Below the pieces are notes generated by a model that was not told where the DNA came from, searched no databases, and was given only the letters and a program-made list of their open reading frames with translations. Shown here piece after piece: positions 30,197 through 38,003 of a stretch of DNA of 64,000 nucleotides (position 1 is the stretch's first letter; each line of letters starts with the position of its first letter). This DNA is from Oscillospiraceae bacterium. GTDB taxonomy: Bacteria; Bacillota; Clostridia; Oscillospirales; Oscillospiraceae. A program made the position numbers and the translations under genes. The stretch lies in the NCBI GenBank assembly GCA_017461445.1, contig JAFTXW010000030.1, forward strand, positions 1-64,000, written 5' to 3'.

Positions 30197-32953
30197 TTAG
30201 AAACCGTAGGAGGTGCCGCCGATCAGGTTGCCGGAGGCATCGTAGAACACGATGCTGAGGGATCTGCCCTTCCACTCCGCAAAGGAGAAGGTCAGCGTGC
30301 CGCCCTGACCGCTTTGCGTGCAGTTCAGAATGCCGCTGTACACCGCGCCGTTGGGGCAGGTGGCCGTATAGCTGACGGAGGTGGAAGCACCGGGGTCGCT
30401 GCCGATCAGCGTGTAGCTGACGTAAACTGCCAGCACGCCATCGCTCTCGCCGCCGGGCGAGACGGACGCACCGACCTGCCACTTCATGGCACCGCATTTG
30501 GTGCATACATTGGAGGAATAGCTGTGTCCCGTTGCAGGAGTTGTGACCGTCTGCGCCTGGATGACGGTGCCGCAGACAGAGCAGTGGCTGCCCTCGCTCA
30601 GGCCATCAGTGGTACAGCTACCTTCCACCGCAGGGTCCGTGACAACGGTATGGGCCAGCTTATTGATGGAGATCTGCATTTCGATAATCTTGCCGCAGAC
30701 GGAGCACTTGGTTCCGTCCGTCAGGCCTTCGGCACGGCAGGTAGCCGGGTAACCGGGCACCTCTACCTCTGTATGGCCCAGTGCGGCGATAGTTTCACGG
30801 GGAGCCTCCGTATATCCGCAAGTCTCACAGCCCACGGCCTCCGTCATGCCCTCTTCCGTGCAGGTAGGCTCCACGGCAGGCAGAACTTTAATATTATGTC
30901 CCAGCGGGGCCAGGGTCTCTTGGGCTTCCAGGACTGTTCCGCAGACGGAGCAGTGGCTGCCTTCCGTCAGACCGTTTTCGGTGCAGGTTGCCGCAACAGC
31001 GGCATCCTTTGCCGTAATGTGTCCCAAGGCCGCCAGAGTTTCTGAATTGCCCGCGCCGCAGAAGCATTTCTGCTCCCGCAGGCCGGTCTCGGTACAGGTG
31101 GGTGCCTTGGTCACTTCCCATTCGCCATAGCTGTGGGGGTGGGCAAACCAGAATGCAGCCGCGCCAATCAGCAGCACTGCCGCGCAGGCAGCCGCGATAA
31201 TGGGCCCTTTCCCTTTCTTTTTGACGGGCGCGGCAGGTGCCGCAGGGGTCTCCTGCGGGACGGGTACAGCCGCGGCAGCAGGACCCATAGGAACGATCTC
31301 GTCCTCCTGCTCCTCCGCCTTTGCATCTTCCTCAGCCGTCAGAACCGCCGTTGCGGAGGCAGCTAACGGAGCAGCATCCTCCACCACGGGGGCGGGGATT
31401 GTATAGCCCACAGCGGCGGGAGCTTCCTCCACCGCAGGCGCAGGCTCCGTATAGCCCACAGTTGCGGGAGCTTCCTCCGCTACAGGTGCGGGAGTTGTAT
31501 AGCCTACAGCAGCAGGGGCTTCTTCCGCTATAGGTGCGGGAGTTGTATAGCCTACAGCTGCGGCAGCTTCCTCTACCACAGGAGCAGGTTCCGTATTTCC
31601 CACAACTGCGGGAGCTTCCTCCGCCACAGGAGCGGGTGTGGTATAGCCCACGAAGGAAGGAGCTTCTTCCACAGGAGCAGGTTCGGTATACCCTACTGGG
31701 GCGGGGGCTTTCTCGGCAGGTGTCTCAGATACCAGTGCGGTGGAGACCTGCGATTCAGGAACATCGGTCAGAACCGTTTCCTCAAGTGCGGTTTTCTGCT
31801 CCGCTGCGGGGGCAGGTGCCGGAATGGTGTAGTCAATGGGCTCTGTCTTTTCCGGCTGGGTCTGCTGGGTCTTGGCAGCAATGGCCATCTGGGCTCTCAG
31901 CAAGGCGGAGGGCCCGATGTATTCCGTTTTCCCCAGCTCCACAGTGTCCGTTGTGGTCACGGGAACCGTATAGGGCATCGGCTCTGCTACCAGGATGGGG
32001 GCATCGGTGTACAGGGCATTGAACAGCTCTGCGGTACTTCTCCACCGGTTCTCCGCGTCCAGTTCCAGGCCCTTCATCAGGGCATATTCCTGGGCAGGGC
32101 TGATATCCACCCCCAACTGGGAGGGCGGGATCACCCGGTCGCCGCCAATGCGGCGCATGGCTTCCGGGGGAATCTTGCCGGTCAGGCAGTAGTACATGGT
32201 GGCGCAGATGGCATAGACATCCGTCCAGGGGCCCTGCTCGTGGCCGGTGTACTGCTCTTTGGGGGCAAAGCCGGGCTTCAGCATGATGGTCATGGTATGG
32301 CCCGCGCCGATTTCCCGGGCGCAGCCGAAGTCCATCAGCTTCACCCGGTCATGCTTTTTCAGAAGCATCAGGTTATCAGGGCTGATATCCCGGTGGATCA
32401 GTCCGTCGTTGTGCATGGAGTTCATGCCCTTCAGCACCGGGGCCAGCATGTCAAAGAGCTCCTTGGCAGGCAGGCGGCCCCGCTGGGCCATGATATCCTT
32501 CAGGGTGGTACCCTCCAGGAATTCCATGACGATGTACGCGGAATTGTTTTCCGCGAAGAAGTCCAGAACGCGGACGATCTCCGGAACATCGTCCAGCTTC
32601 GCCAGGGTCTGGGCCTCCTGCAGGAACTGCTCGCGGCCCTTTTCAAAGTGGCCGCCGCTGCCTGCATAGCAGGTCACGTTCAGTGTCGAGGAAGCTTCCC
32701 GCCGGACCAGGGTCCGGGGGAAGTATTCCTTAATGGCAACGCGCCGTTTCAGCTTGATATCCAGTCCCAGGTAGGTAATGCCGAAACCGCCCTCACCCAG
32801 GGATCGTCCCACATAGTAGCGTCCTGCCAGGAGCTGACCAGCCGGGAAATGATGTGGTTCCGAGATGTAGGCCGCGGGTGTTTTGCCGCACCTCGGACAA
32901 GACTGTCCCGAAACCACAGGAGTCATGCAGTATGGACAGTATTTGTATAGCAA
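30197..32953 (-). CDS. transmembrane Ser/Thr protein kinase with zinc-ribbon head and extracellular Cys repeats
   Basis: The 918-aa product starts with a zinc ribbon (CPYCMTPVVSGQSCPRCGK), then a Hanks kinase (about 40-310: LGEGGFGITYLGLD, RRVAIKEYFP, HRDISPDNLMLL, MDFGCAREIG, GFAPKEQYTGHEQGPWTDVY). A 250-residue Ala/Pro linker of repeats such as VGYTTPAPVAEEAPA follows, then one TM (about 585-607, IIAAACAAVLLIGAAAFWF). The outside part has five repeats of the ATCTENGLTEGSHCSVCG kind and a C-terminal beta domain. Start is TTG (32951-32953) after AAGGAG. The extracellular CxxC repeats may sense envelope or redox state. It lies 4 bases after the protease-FHA gene. Confidence 0.9.
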   Translation of the reverse strand: MLYKYCPYCMTPVVSGQSCPRCGKTPAAYISEPHHFPAGQLLAGRYYVGRSLGEGGFGITYLGLDIKLKRRVAIKEYFPRTLVRREASSTLNVTCYAGSGGHFEKGREQFLQEAQTLAKLDDVPEIVRVLDFFAENNSAYIVMEFLEGTTLKDIMAQRGRLPAKELFDMLAPVLKGMNSMHNDGLIHRDISPDNLMLLKKHDRVKLMDFGCAREIGAGHTMTIMLKPGFAPKEQYTGHEQGPWTDVYAICATMYYCLTGKIPPEAMRRIGGDRVIPPSQLGVDISPAQEYALMKGLELDAENRWRSTAELFNALYTDAPILVAEPMPYTVPVTTTDTVELGKTEYIGPSALLRAQMAIAAKTQQTQPEKTEPIDYTIPAPAPAAEQKTALEETVLTDVPESQVSTALVSETPAEKAPAPVGYTEPAPVEEAPSFVGYTTPAPVAEEAPAVVGNTEPAPVVEEAAAAVGYTTPAPIAEEAPAAVGYTTPAPVAEEAPATVGYTEPAPAVEEAPAAVGYTIPAPVVEDAAPLAASATAVLTAEEDAKAEEQEDEIVPMGPAAAAVPVPQETPAAPAAPVKKKGKGPIIAAACAAVLLIGAAAFWFAHPHSYGEWEVTKAPTCTETGLREQKCFCGAGNSETLAALGHITAKDAAVAATCTENGLTEGSHCSVCGTVLEAQETLAPLGHNIKVLPAVEPTCTEEGMTEAVGCETCGYTEAPRETIAALGHTEVEVPGYPATCRAEGLTDGTKCSVCGKIIEMQISINKLAHTVVTDPAVEGSCTTDGLSEGSHCSVCGTVIQAQTVTTPATGHSYSSNVCTKCGAMKWQVGASVSPGGESDGVLAVYVSYTLIGSDPGASTSVSYTATCPNGAVYSGILNCTQSGQGGTLTFSFAEWKGRSLSIVFYDASGNLIGGTSYGF

Positions 32954-32956
32954 GGA

Positions 32957-34432
32957 TTATTTCTCCTTCCGCTCGATCTTGAAGAGCTGCTTCTGGCTGC
33001 CCAGGCAGAAGGTATCGCCGTCCTTTAGTACAGCACTCTTGTTGGCGGTCAGCTTGGTGCCGTCGCCCAGGAGGGTGCCGTAGGTGGAGCCCAGATCCAT
33101 GACCTCAACGCCGTCGGCCACGGGGGTCAGGACGCAGTGGGCACCGCTGACGCCGGCAGTGCCGGACTCGAAGACCAGGTCGTTCTTCTGGGGATCTCTG
33201 CCCAGACGCAGGGGGCGGTCAAGGGCAAAGCGGCGGCCTGCGAAGAAGCCTGCCTCGCCCACCAGGCGGTAGCTGACGGAGTAGGCGGGCATGGTCTTGC
33301 CAATGACATCGGCAGCGGGCATGGTCTTGGGGAAGTCGTCCGCCTTGGGCTGAGACTTGATTTCTGCCTTGGGAGCGGGTTGGGAAGCAGCGGGCTTCTT
33401 CATAGCCAGAACCACGACCACAACGACTGCCACCACCAGCAGGGCAACGACGCCAATGATAACGGGGCTGATGCCGCCGGTGGGCTCCTCCACGGGAGCG
33501 GTGGTGGGAGCAGGCTCAGTCACGGGCTCGGTAACAGGCTCAGTCTCAACGGGGGCGGGCTCGGTCTCAACGGGAGCGGGCTCAGTTTCGGTGGATTCGG
33601 GCTCCTCGCCGGTGATGATGGTAGGCTCGAAGCCAGCCAGAACACCGGTCTCACGCAGATGCTTGACACGGTCAATGATGTAGTCGATCCGCAGAGCCAG
33701 CTCCATCGTCTGGTTATCGGCGGTAACACCCCAGGTGTTCAGGCCGATAACGTAGCCGTCCTCGGTGATCAGAGGGCCGCCGGAGTTGCCGTTGTTGATA
33801 TCGGCATCAATCTGGATGACCTCGGATTCACCCATATCGGTGAAGACAGTCAGACGGTTGACGGAGCCCTTGGTAACAGTCATGGCATCGAGAGAAGCCA
33901 GGACTTCGTCCAAATCAACCTCACCTCTTGCGGTGATGGCATCACTTGCAGCAGGGAAACCCAGGGTGTAGATTGTGTCGCCGGGGGAAACCATGTCTGC
34001 GGACATCAGGGGCAGGGCCACACGCTCAGTGACCACACGCTCAGCACGCAGGATGGCATAGTCAGGGTAAACATCGGGCATATAGATGACTTCGCACTTG
34101 ACGGCGTGATCCATAGCGGTATCCAGGTTGCCGACGGTTGCGCCTTCCAACCACTCGTCATACCAATCGTCATCCAGAACGATGAACACTTCGTCATAGC
34201 CTTCCACACAGTGCTTGTTGGTGACAAAGATGGCGGAGGGCTCACCTGCGGTACCGATAGCAAAGCCGCTGCCGGTAGCACCGATGCCAGTGTCATAATC
34301 GATAGCAAAGGTACGCACGACGCCATTCATGGCCTCGGTCACAGGGTTCTTCTCTGCTGCCTGCGCGGGAATGCACAGTGCCATGGAGCACAGCAGAACC
34401 AGTGCTGTCAGGATGCTGAAAAATTTCTTCAT
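32957..34432 (-). CDS. membrane protein with extracellular trypsin-like protease and cytosolic FHA domain
   Basis: The 491-aa product has a signal peptide (KKFFSILTALVLLCSMALC), a trypsin-like domain with His74 (TNKHCV), Asp124 (DYAIL) and Ser217 (NGNSGGPLITEDG), a Thr/Pro/Glu linker with repeated PAPVETE units, one TM (about 321-343) and a cytosolic FHA domain (LRLGRDPQKNDLVFES, VSGAHCVLT, VMDLGSTYGTLLGDG) that binds phosphothreonine. It is the first gene of the kinase-phosphatase operon and likely docks on the autophosphorylated kinase. ATG at 34430-34432 follows AAGGGGA. Confidence 0.9.
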   Translation of the reverse strand: MKKFFSILTALVLLCSMALCIPAQAAEKNPVTEAMNGVVRTFAIDYDTGIGATGSGFAIGTAGEPSAIFVTNKHCVEGYDEVFIVLDDDWYDEWLEGATVGNLDTAMDHAVKCEVIYMPDVYPDYAILRAERVVTERVALPLMSADMVSPGDTIYTLGFPAASDAITARGEVDLDEVLASLDAMTVTKGSVNRLTVFTDMGESEVIQIDADINNGNSGGPLITEDGYVIGLNTWGVTADNQTMELALRIDYIIDRVKHLRETGVLAGFEPTIITGEEPESTETEPAPVETEPAPVETEPVTEPVTEPAPTTAPVEEPTGGISPVIIGVVALLVVAVVVVVVLAMKKPAASQPAPKAEIKSQPKADDFPKTMPAADVIGKTMPAYSVSYRLVGEAGFFAGRRFALDRPLRLGRDPQKNDLVFESGTAGVSGAHCVLTPVADGVEVMDLGSTYGTLLGDGTKLTANKSAVLKDGDTFCLGSQKQLFKIERKEK

Positions 34433-34512
34433 AAACGTAATCCCCTTTTCTGGAATTCTAAAATAAACACAAGCCAGCCTCATCCTTGCTTACCGACTCA
34501 TATTTTATGTAA

Positions 34513-34541
34513 ATTATAGCTTTTTTTGATTTTTTTGTCAA
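34513..34541 (-). promoter_or_regulatory. consensus sigma-A promoter of the FHA/kinase/phosphatase operon
   Basis: On the minus strand TTGACA (34536-34541), 17 A-rich bases, TATAAT (34513-34518): both hexamers perfect. Confidence 0.92.
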
Positions 34542-34592
34542 TATAAACAGGGCGTCTTTCCCAAAAAATATGAACAAAATGAAAATGGCCGT

Positions 34593-34687
34593 GTACAATT
34601 GTACTTTTCCGGCGGAATCCCCCTCTGTCCTTTCCAATCAGCCTACTCCAAACACAGCTTGCATCCCGCCGGAAAAGGGGCTATAAT
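34593..34687 (+). promoter_or_regulatory. promoter of the LytTR two-component operon with paired inverted repeats
   Basis: TTGCAT (34659-34664), 17-base spacer, TATAAT (34682-34687). CTTTTCCGGCGG (34604-34615) is the exact inverse of CCGCCGGAAAAG (34666-34677), which fills the spacer. A perfect palindrome GTACAATTGTAC (34593-34604) abuts the distal copy. These may be operator sites for the LytTR regulator or a repressor. Confidence 0.7.
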
Positions 34688-34714
34688 ATAGCCAAAATGA
34701 GAGAGGGTGAACTT

Positions 34715-35413
34715 ATGGCCTATCGGGTTGCGATCGTGGATGACAGCGCGAAGGACGCGGAATTTGTGCAGGATATTCTGAACAGCTGGGCCAAAGAGCG
34801 GCAGTTCCGCATTCAGGGGGAAGTATTTGCGTCGGCAGAGAGTTTCCTGTTCCGGTATGCCGAGGACAAGGAATGGGACATTCTGCTCCTGGACATTGAA
34901 ATGGGTGCTATGGACGGCGTGACCATGGCGAAGAAGGTGCGCCGGGACAACGAAGCGGTACAGATCGTATTCATCACCGGGTATTCCGATTACATTGCCG
35001 AGGGCTACGAGGTGGCTGCGCTGCACTATCTGATGAAGCCCGTGAACCGGGAGAAGCTGCTGACCGTCCTTGACCGGGCACTGGAAAAGCGGAAGCAGGA
35101 GGAGCGGTGCCTGAACCTGGAGCTGTCCGGGGAGATGGTGCGCATCCCCTTCTATGAGATCCGCTACCTGGATGTCCGGCAGAACTATGTGACCATCCAT
35201 GCCCGGACGGAATACACCGTCAAACGGAGCCTTGGTGACTTTGAAAAGGAGCTGGACATCCGTTTCTGCCGTGTGGGCCGGGCCATGATATTGAACCTGA
35301 AATACATCCAGCGGGTCACCAAAACGGAAGTCAGGCTGTCCGATGGCACAGTGCTGCCCCTGCCCAGAGGAGCTTATGAGCCGCTGAACCGGGCAATCAT
35401 CCAACATACATAA
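34715..35413 (+). CDS. LytTR-family response regulator
   Basis: The 232-aa product has a receiver domain with phospho-Asp60 (WDILLLDIEMGAMDG), Lys108 (LHYLMKPVN), and a C-terminal LytTR DNA-binding domain (MVRIPFYEIRYLDVRQNYVT, KRSLGDFEKELDIRFCRVGR, AMILNLKYIQRV). It is AgrA-like. The kinase gene follows after 11 bases. ATG at 34715 follows GAGAGGG; the ATG at 34697 lacks a good site. It probably controls the ABC genes downstream and possibly its own promoter. Confidence 0.92.
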   Translation: MAYRVAIVDDSAKDAEFVQDILNSWAKERQFRIQGEVFASAESFLFRYAEDKEWDILLLDIEMGAMDGVTMAKKVRRDNEAVQIVFITGYSDYIAEGYEVAALHYLMKPVNREKLLTVLDRALEKRKQEERCLNLELSGEMVRIPFYEIRYLDVRQNYVTIHARTEYTVKRSLGDFEKELDIRFCRVGRAMILNLKYIQRVTKTEVRLSDGTVLPLPRGAYEPLNRAIIQHT

Positions 35414-35424
35414 GGAGGCTCACC

Positions 35425-36087
35425 ATGTCCCTCTTTTCAAAACAGATAGACAAGCGGATCGCTGCCTACCAGCGGGAGCTGATCGAGACCCACTATCAGG
35501 AAGTGGAGAATATGTACCGCCAGATTCGCGGCTGGCGGCATGACTACCGCAACCATATCCAGATGATGAAGGTGCTGGCCGCAAACGGCGATATGGACGG
35601 CATCAAGGCCTACCTGGACGAGCTGGATACGGATTTAAACACCGTGGATACGGTGGTCAAGACCGGCAATGCCATGGCGGACGCCATTCTGAACAGTAAA
35701 ATTTCCCTGGCCCGGTCCCGGAATATCACCGTCCAGTGCGATGCCCATATCCCGGTGCAGCTGAAAATGTCCGAGCTGGACCTGTGCTGCATCATCGGCA
35801 ACCTGTTCGACAATGCCATTGAGGCCAGTTGTCAGCTGCCGGAGGAGCAGCGGATGATCCGGGTATACATGGACATGAAGGGTACCCAGCTGTATATTTC
35901 CTTTACCAATTTCACCTCCACGAAGAAGCTGGCAAAGGTGGGGAAGCGTTTCCGGACCACCAAGGGCGACGGCCACGGCTTCGGCCTGGTGCGCATCGAT
36001 AACATCATCGAGCGTCTGGACGGCTACTTAAGCCGCAACTCTGAGGACGGTGCTTTCACCACGGAAATTCTCATTCCGCAGGTGTAA
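35425..36087 (+). CDS. soluble GHKL-type histidine kinase (AgrC-like catalytic part only)
   Basis: The 220-aa product has no membrane segment. A short coiled N terminus leads to the H box YRQIRGWRHDYRNHIQMMKV (His39) and a GHKL ATPase domain (NLFDNAIEASCQLPEEQRMI, GKRFRTTKGDGHGFGLVRID). Typical AgrC-like kinases carry six TM segments that this one lacks, so the signal must reach it in the cytosol or through a partner such as the ABC transporter. ATG at 35425 follows AAGGAGG. Confidence 0.9.
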   Translation: MSLFSKQIDKRIAAYQRELIETHYQEVENMYRQIRGWRHDYRNHIQMMKVLAANGDMDGIKAYLDELDTDLNTVDTVVKTGNAMADAILNSKISLARSRNITVQCDAHIPVQLKMSELDLCCIIGNLFDNAIEASCQLPEEQRMIRVYMDMKGTQLYISFTNFTSTKKLAKVGKRFRTTKGDGHGFGLVRIDNIIERLDGYLSRNSEDGAFTTEILIPQV

Positions 36088-36116
36088 ATTTGCAATTCAT
36101 CACCCAGATTTGACGA

Positions 36117-36149
36117 TTCGTCCCCGGAATGTGCCGGGGATGAATTTTT
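36117..36149 (+). terminator. terminator between the kinase and ABC genes
   Basis: TCCCCGG (36121-36127) pairs with CCGGGGA (36134-36140), flanked by TTCG/TGAA, then five T residues. Partial read-through may link the two-component and ABC genes. Confidence 0.75.
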
Positions 36150-36179
36150 GTGATAGGATTGGGCCATGAGGTGATAAAC

Positions 36180-38003
36180 ATGAAAGAAACCAAAAAACCA
36201 AAATACAATATGTGGCAGAACACCGGGTTTATGATCCGCACTGCCTGGCAGACCCGCAGGAGTGTGCTGTGGATGTGCCTGCTGATCGCGGTGGTCAGCG
36301 CGGGGCTGACGGCGGCCCAGATGCTGATCTCCCCGGCCATCCTGAACAAGGTGGAATCCGCCGCGCCCCTGGGGGAGCTGGTGGGCACCATCGCCCTGTT
36401 CAGCGGGGTACTGCTGGTGCTGTCCGGCCTGAAAACCTATCTGGATGAAAATTCCGTATGGGGCCGGGTGGCTGTGCGTCTGGTAATTCTGCGGAAGCTG
36501 GCCGGTAAAATTGCCGGAACTGCCTACCCCAACACCCTGGACACCGAATTCATCCGCGCCGAAAACCAGAGCCTGGATGCCTGCAGCCGCAACAGTGCCT
36601 CTACAGAACAAATCTGGACCACCTGGGCCGATATTCTGACCAATGTGCTGGGATTCCTGGTGTATCTGGGGCTGCTGTCCGGGCTGAACCCGGTGCTGGC
36701 CTGCCTGGTCGCCGCCACCACCGCCGTTGGCTTTTTTGTCAACAAGTACATCAACGAATGGGGCTACCGCCACCGGGAGGAGGAGCGGGCCTATCTCACC
36801 AAAATGGGCTATGTGAAAGGCGTAGACACAAGACGTTCCGCCGCCAAGGACATCCGCATCTTCGGCCTGCGGCAGTGGCTGGACGATGTGTGGTTCGGCG
36901 CGTTGGGACTGTACCGGGCCTTTGTCGAGAGACGGGAAAAGGTCTACCTCTGGACCAGCGTGGTAGACCTGCTGCTGACCCTGCTGCGAAACGGCATCGC
37001 CTATGTCTACCTGATCCACCTGACCCTGACGGAGGGCATGAGCGCGTCGGAATTCCTGCTGTACTTCTCCACCGTCAGCGGCTTCACCGCCTGGATCACG
37101 GGCATTCTGGAAAAATTCACCCAGCTGCACAAGGAAAGCCTGGAGCTGTCCATGATCCGGGAATTCCTGGACTGGCCGGAGCCCTTCCGATTTGACGAGG
37201 GCGAACCCCTGCCCAAGGATATGACCATCGGCTATGAGATCCGGCTGGAAAATGTCTCCTTCCGCTATCCCAAGGCGGAAAAGGACACCCTGACGAACAT
37301 CGATCTGACCATCCGTCCCGGTGAAAAGCTTGCCATCGTGGGTCTGAACGGCGCGGGCAAGACCACGCTGGTGAAGCTGGTCTGCGGCTTCCTGGATCCC
37401 ACGGAGGGCCGGGTGCTCTTAAATGGCCAGGACATCCGAACCTATAACCGCCGGGACTATTACGCCCTGTTCTCCGCCGTATTTCAGGATTTCTCCATGC
37501 TGGAGGCCAGCGTTGCGGAGAATGTGGCCCAGACGCTGGATGACATTGACGAAGGAAAGGTCTGGGATTGCCTGGACAAGGCCGGCCTGACGGAAAAGGT
37601 GCATTCCCTGCCCCATGGTCTGGAAACCAAGCTTGGCCGGGAGGTCTACGAGGACGGCGTGGAGCTGTCCGGCGGACAGACCCAGCGACTGATGCTGGCC
37701 CGGGCCCTGTACAAGGACGGCCCCATCCTGACCCTGGATGAGCCTACCGCCGCCCTTGACCCCATTGCGGAAAACGATATCTACCAAAAGTACAGCGAGA
37801 TGACCAAAGGCAAGACCTCCCTGTTCATCTCCCACCGGCTGGCCTCCACCCGGTTCTGCGACCGCATCCTGTTCCTGGAAGGCGGCATCATCGCGGAGGA
37901 GGGCACCCACGAAAGCCTGATGGCCCGGGGCGGCGGCTATGCCAAGCTGTTCGACGTGCAGAGCCAGTATTACAAGGAAGGAGCGGCACACCATGGAGAA
38001 TGA
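36180..38003 (+). CDS. ABC exporter half-subunit 1 (TM domain plus ATPase)
   Basis: The 607-aa product has an N-terminal six-TM exporter domain (to about 330) and a nucleotide-binding domain with Walker A IVGLNGAGKTTLVKL, Q loop VFQDFSMLEASVAENV, signature ELSGGQTQRLMLARAL, Walker B ILTLDEPTAALDP and H loop SLFISHRLAST. ATG at 36180 follows TGAGGTGAT. Its stop overlaps the start of subunit 2 by 11 bases; the pair should form a heterodimer. The upstream regulator and kinase suggest induced efflux of a peptide or drug. Confidence 0.9.
   Translation: MKETKKPKYNMWQNTGFMIRTAWQTRRSVLWMCLLIAVVSAGLTAAQMLISPAILNKVESAAPLGELVGTIALFSGVLLVLSGLKTYLDENSVWGRVAVRLVILRKLAGKIAGTAYPNTLDTEFIRAENQSLDACSRNSASTEQIWTTWADILTNVLGFLVYLGLLSGLNPVLACLVAATTAVGFFVNKYINEWGYRHREEERAYLTKMGYVKGVDTRRSAAKDIRIFGLRQWLDDVWFGALGLYRAFVERREKVYLWTSVVDLLLTLLRNGIAYVYLIHLTLTEGMSASEFLLYFSTVSGFTAWITGILEKFTQLHKESLELSMIREFLDWPEPFRFDEGEPLPKDMTIGYEIRLENVSFRYPKAEKDTLTNIDLTIRPGEKLAIVGLNGAGKTTLVKLVCGFLDPTEGRVLLNGQDIRTYNRRDYYALFSAVFQDFSMLEASVAENVAQTLDDIDEGKVWDCLDKAGLTEKVHSLPHGLETKLGREVYEDGVELSGGQTQRLMLARALYKDGPILTLDEPTAALDPIAENDIYQKYSEMTKGKTSLFISHRLASTRFCDRILFLEGGIIAEEGTHESLMARGGGYAKLFDVQSQYYKEGAAHHGE

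Noticed and set aside
33137-34519. 460-codon open frame on the plus strand
   Set aside because: It is the antisense of the protease-FHA gene; Gly/His/Asn-rich low-complexity protein with no start signal.
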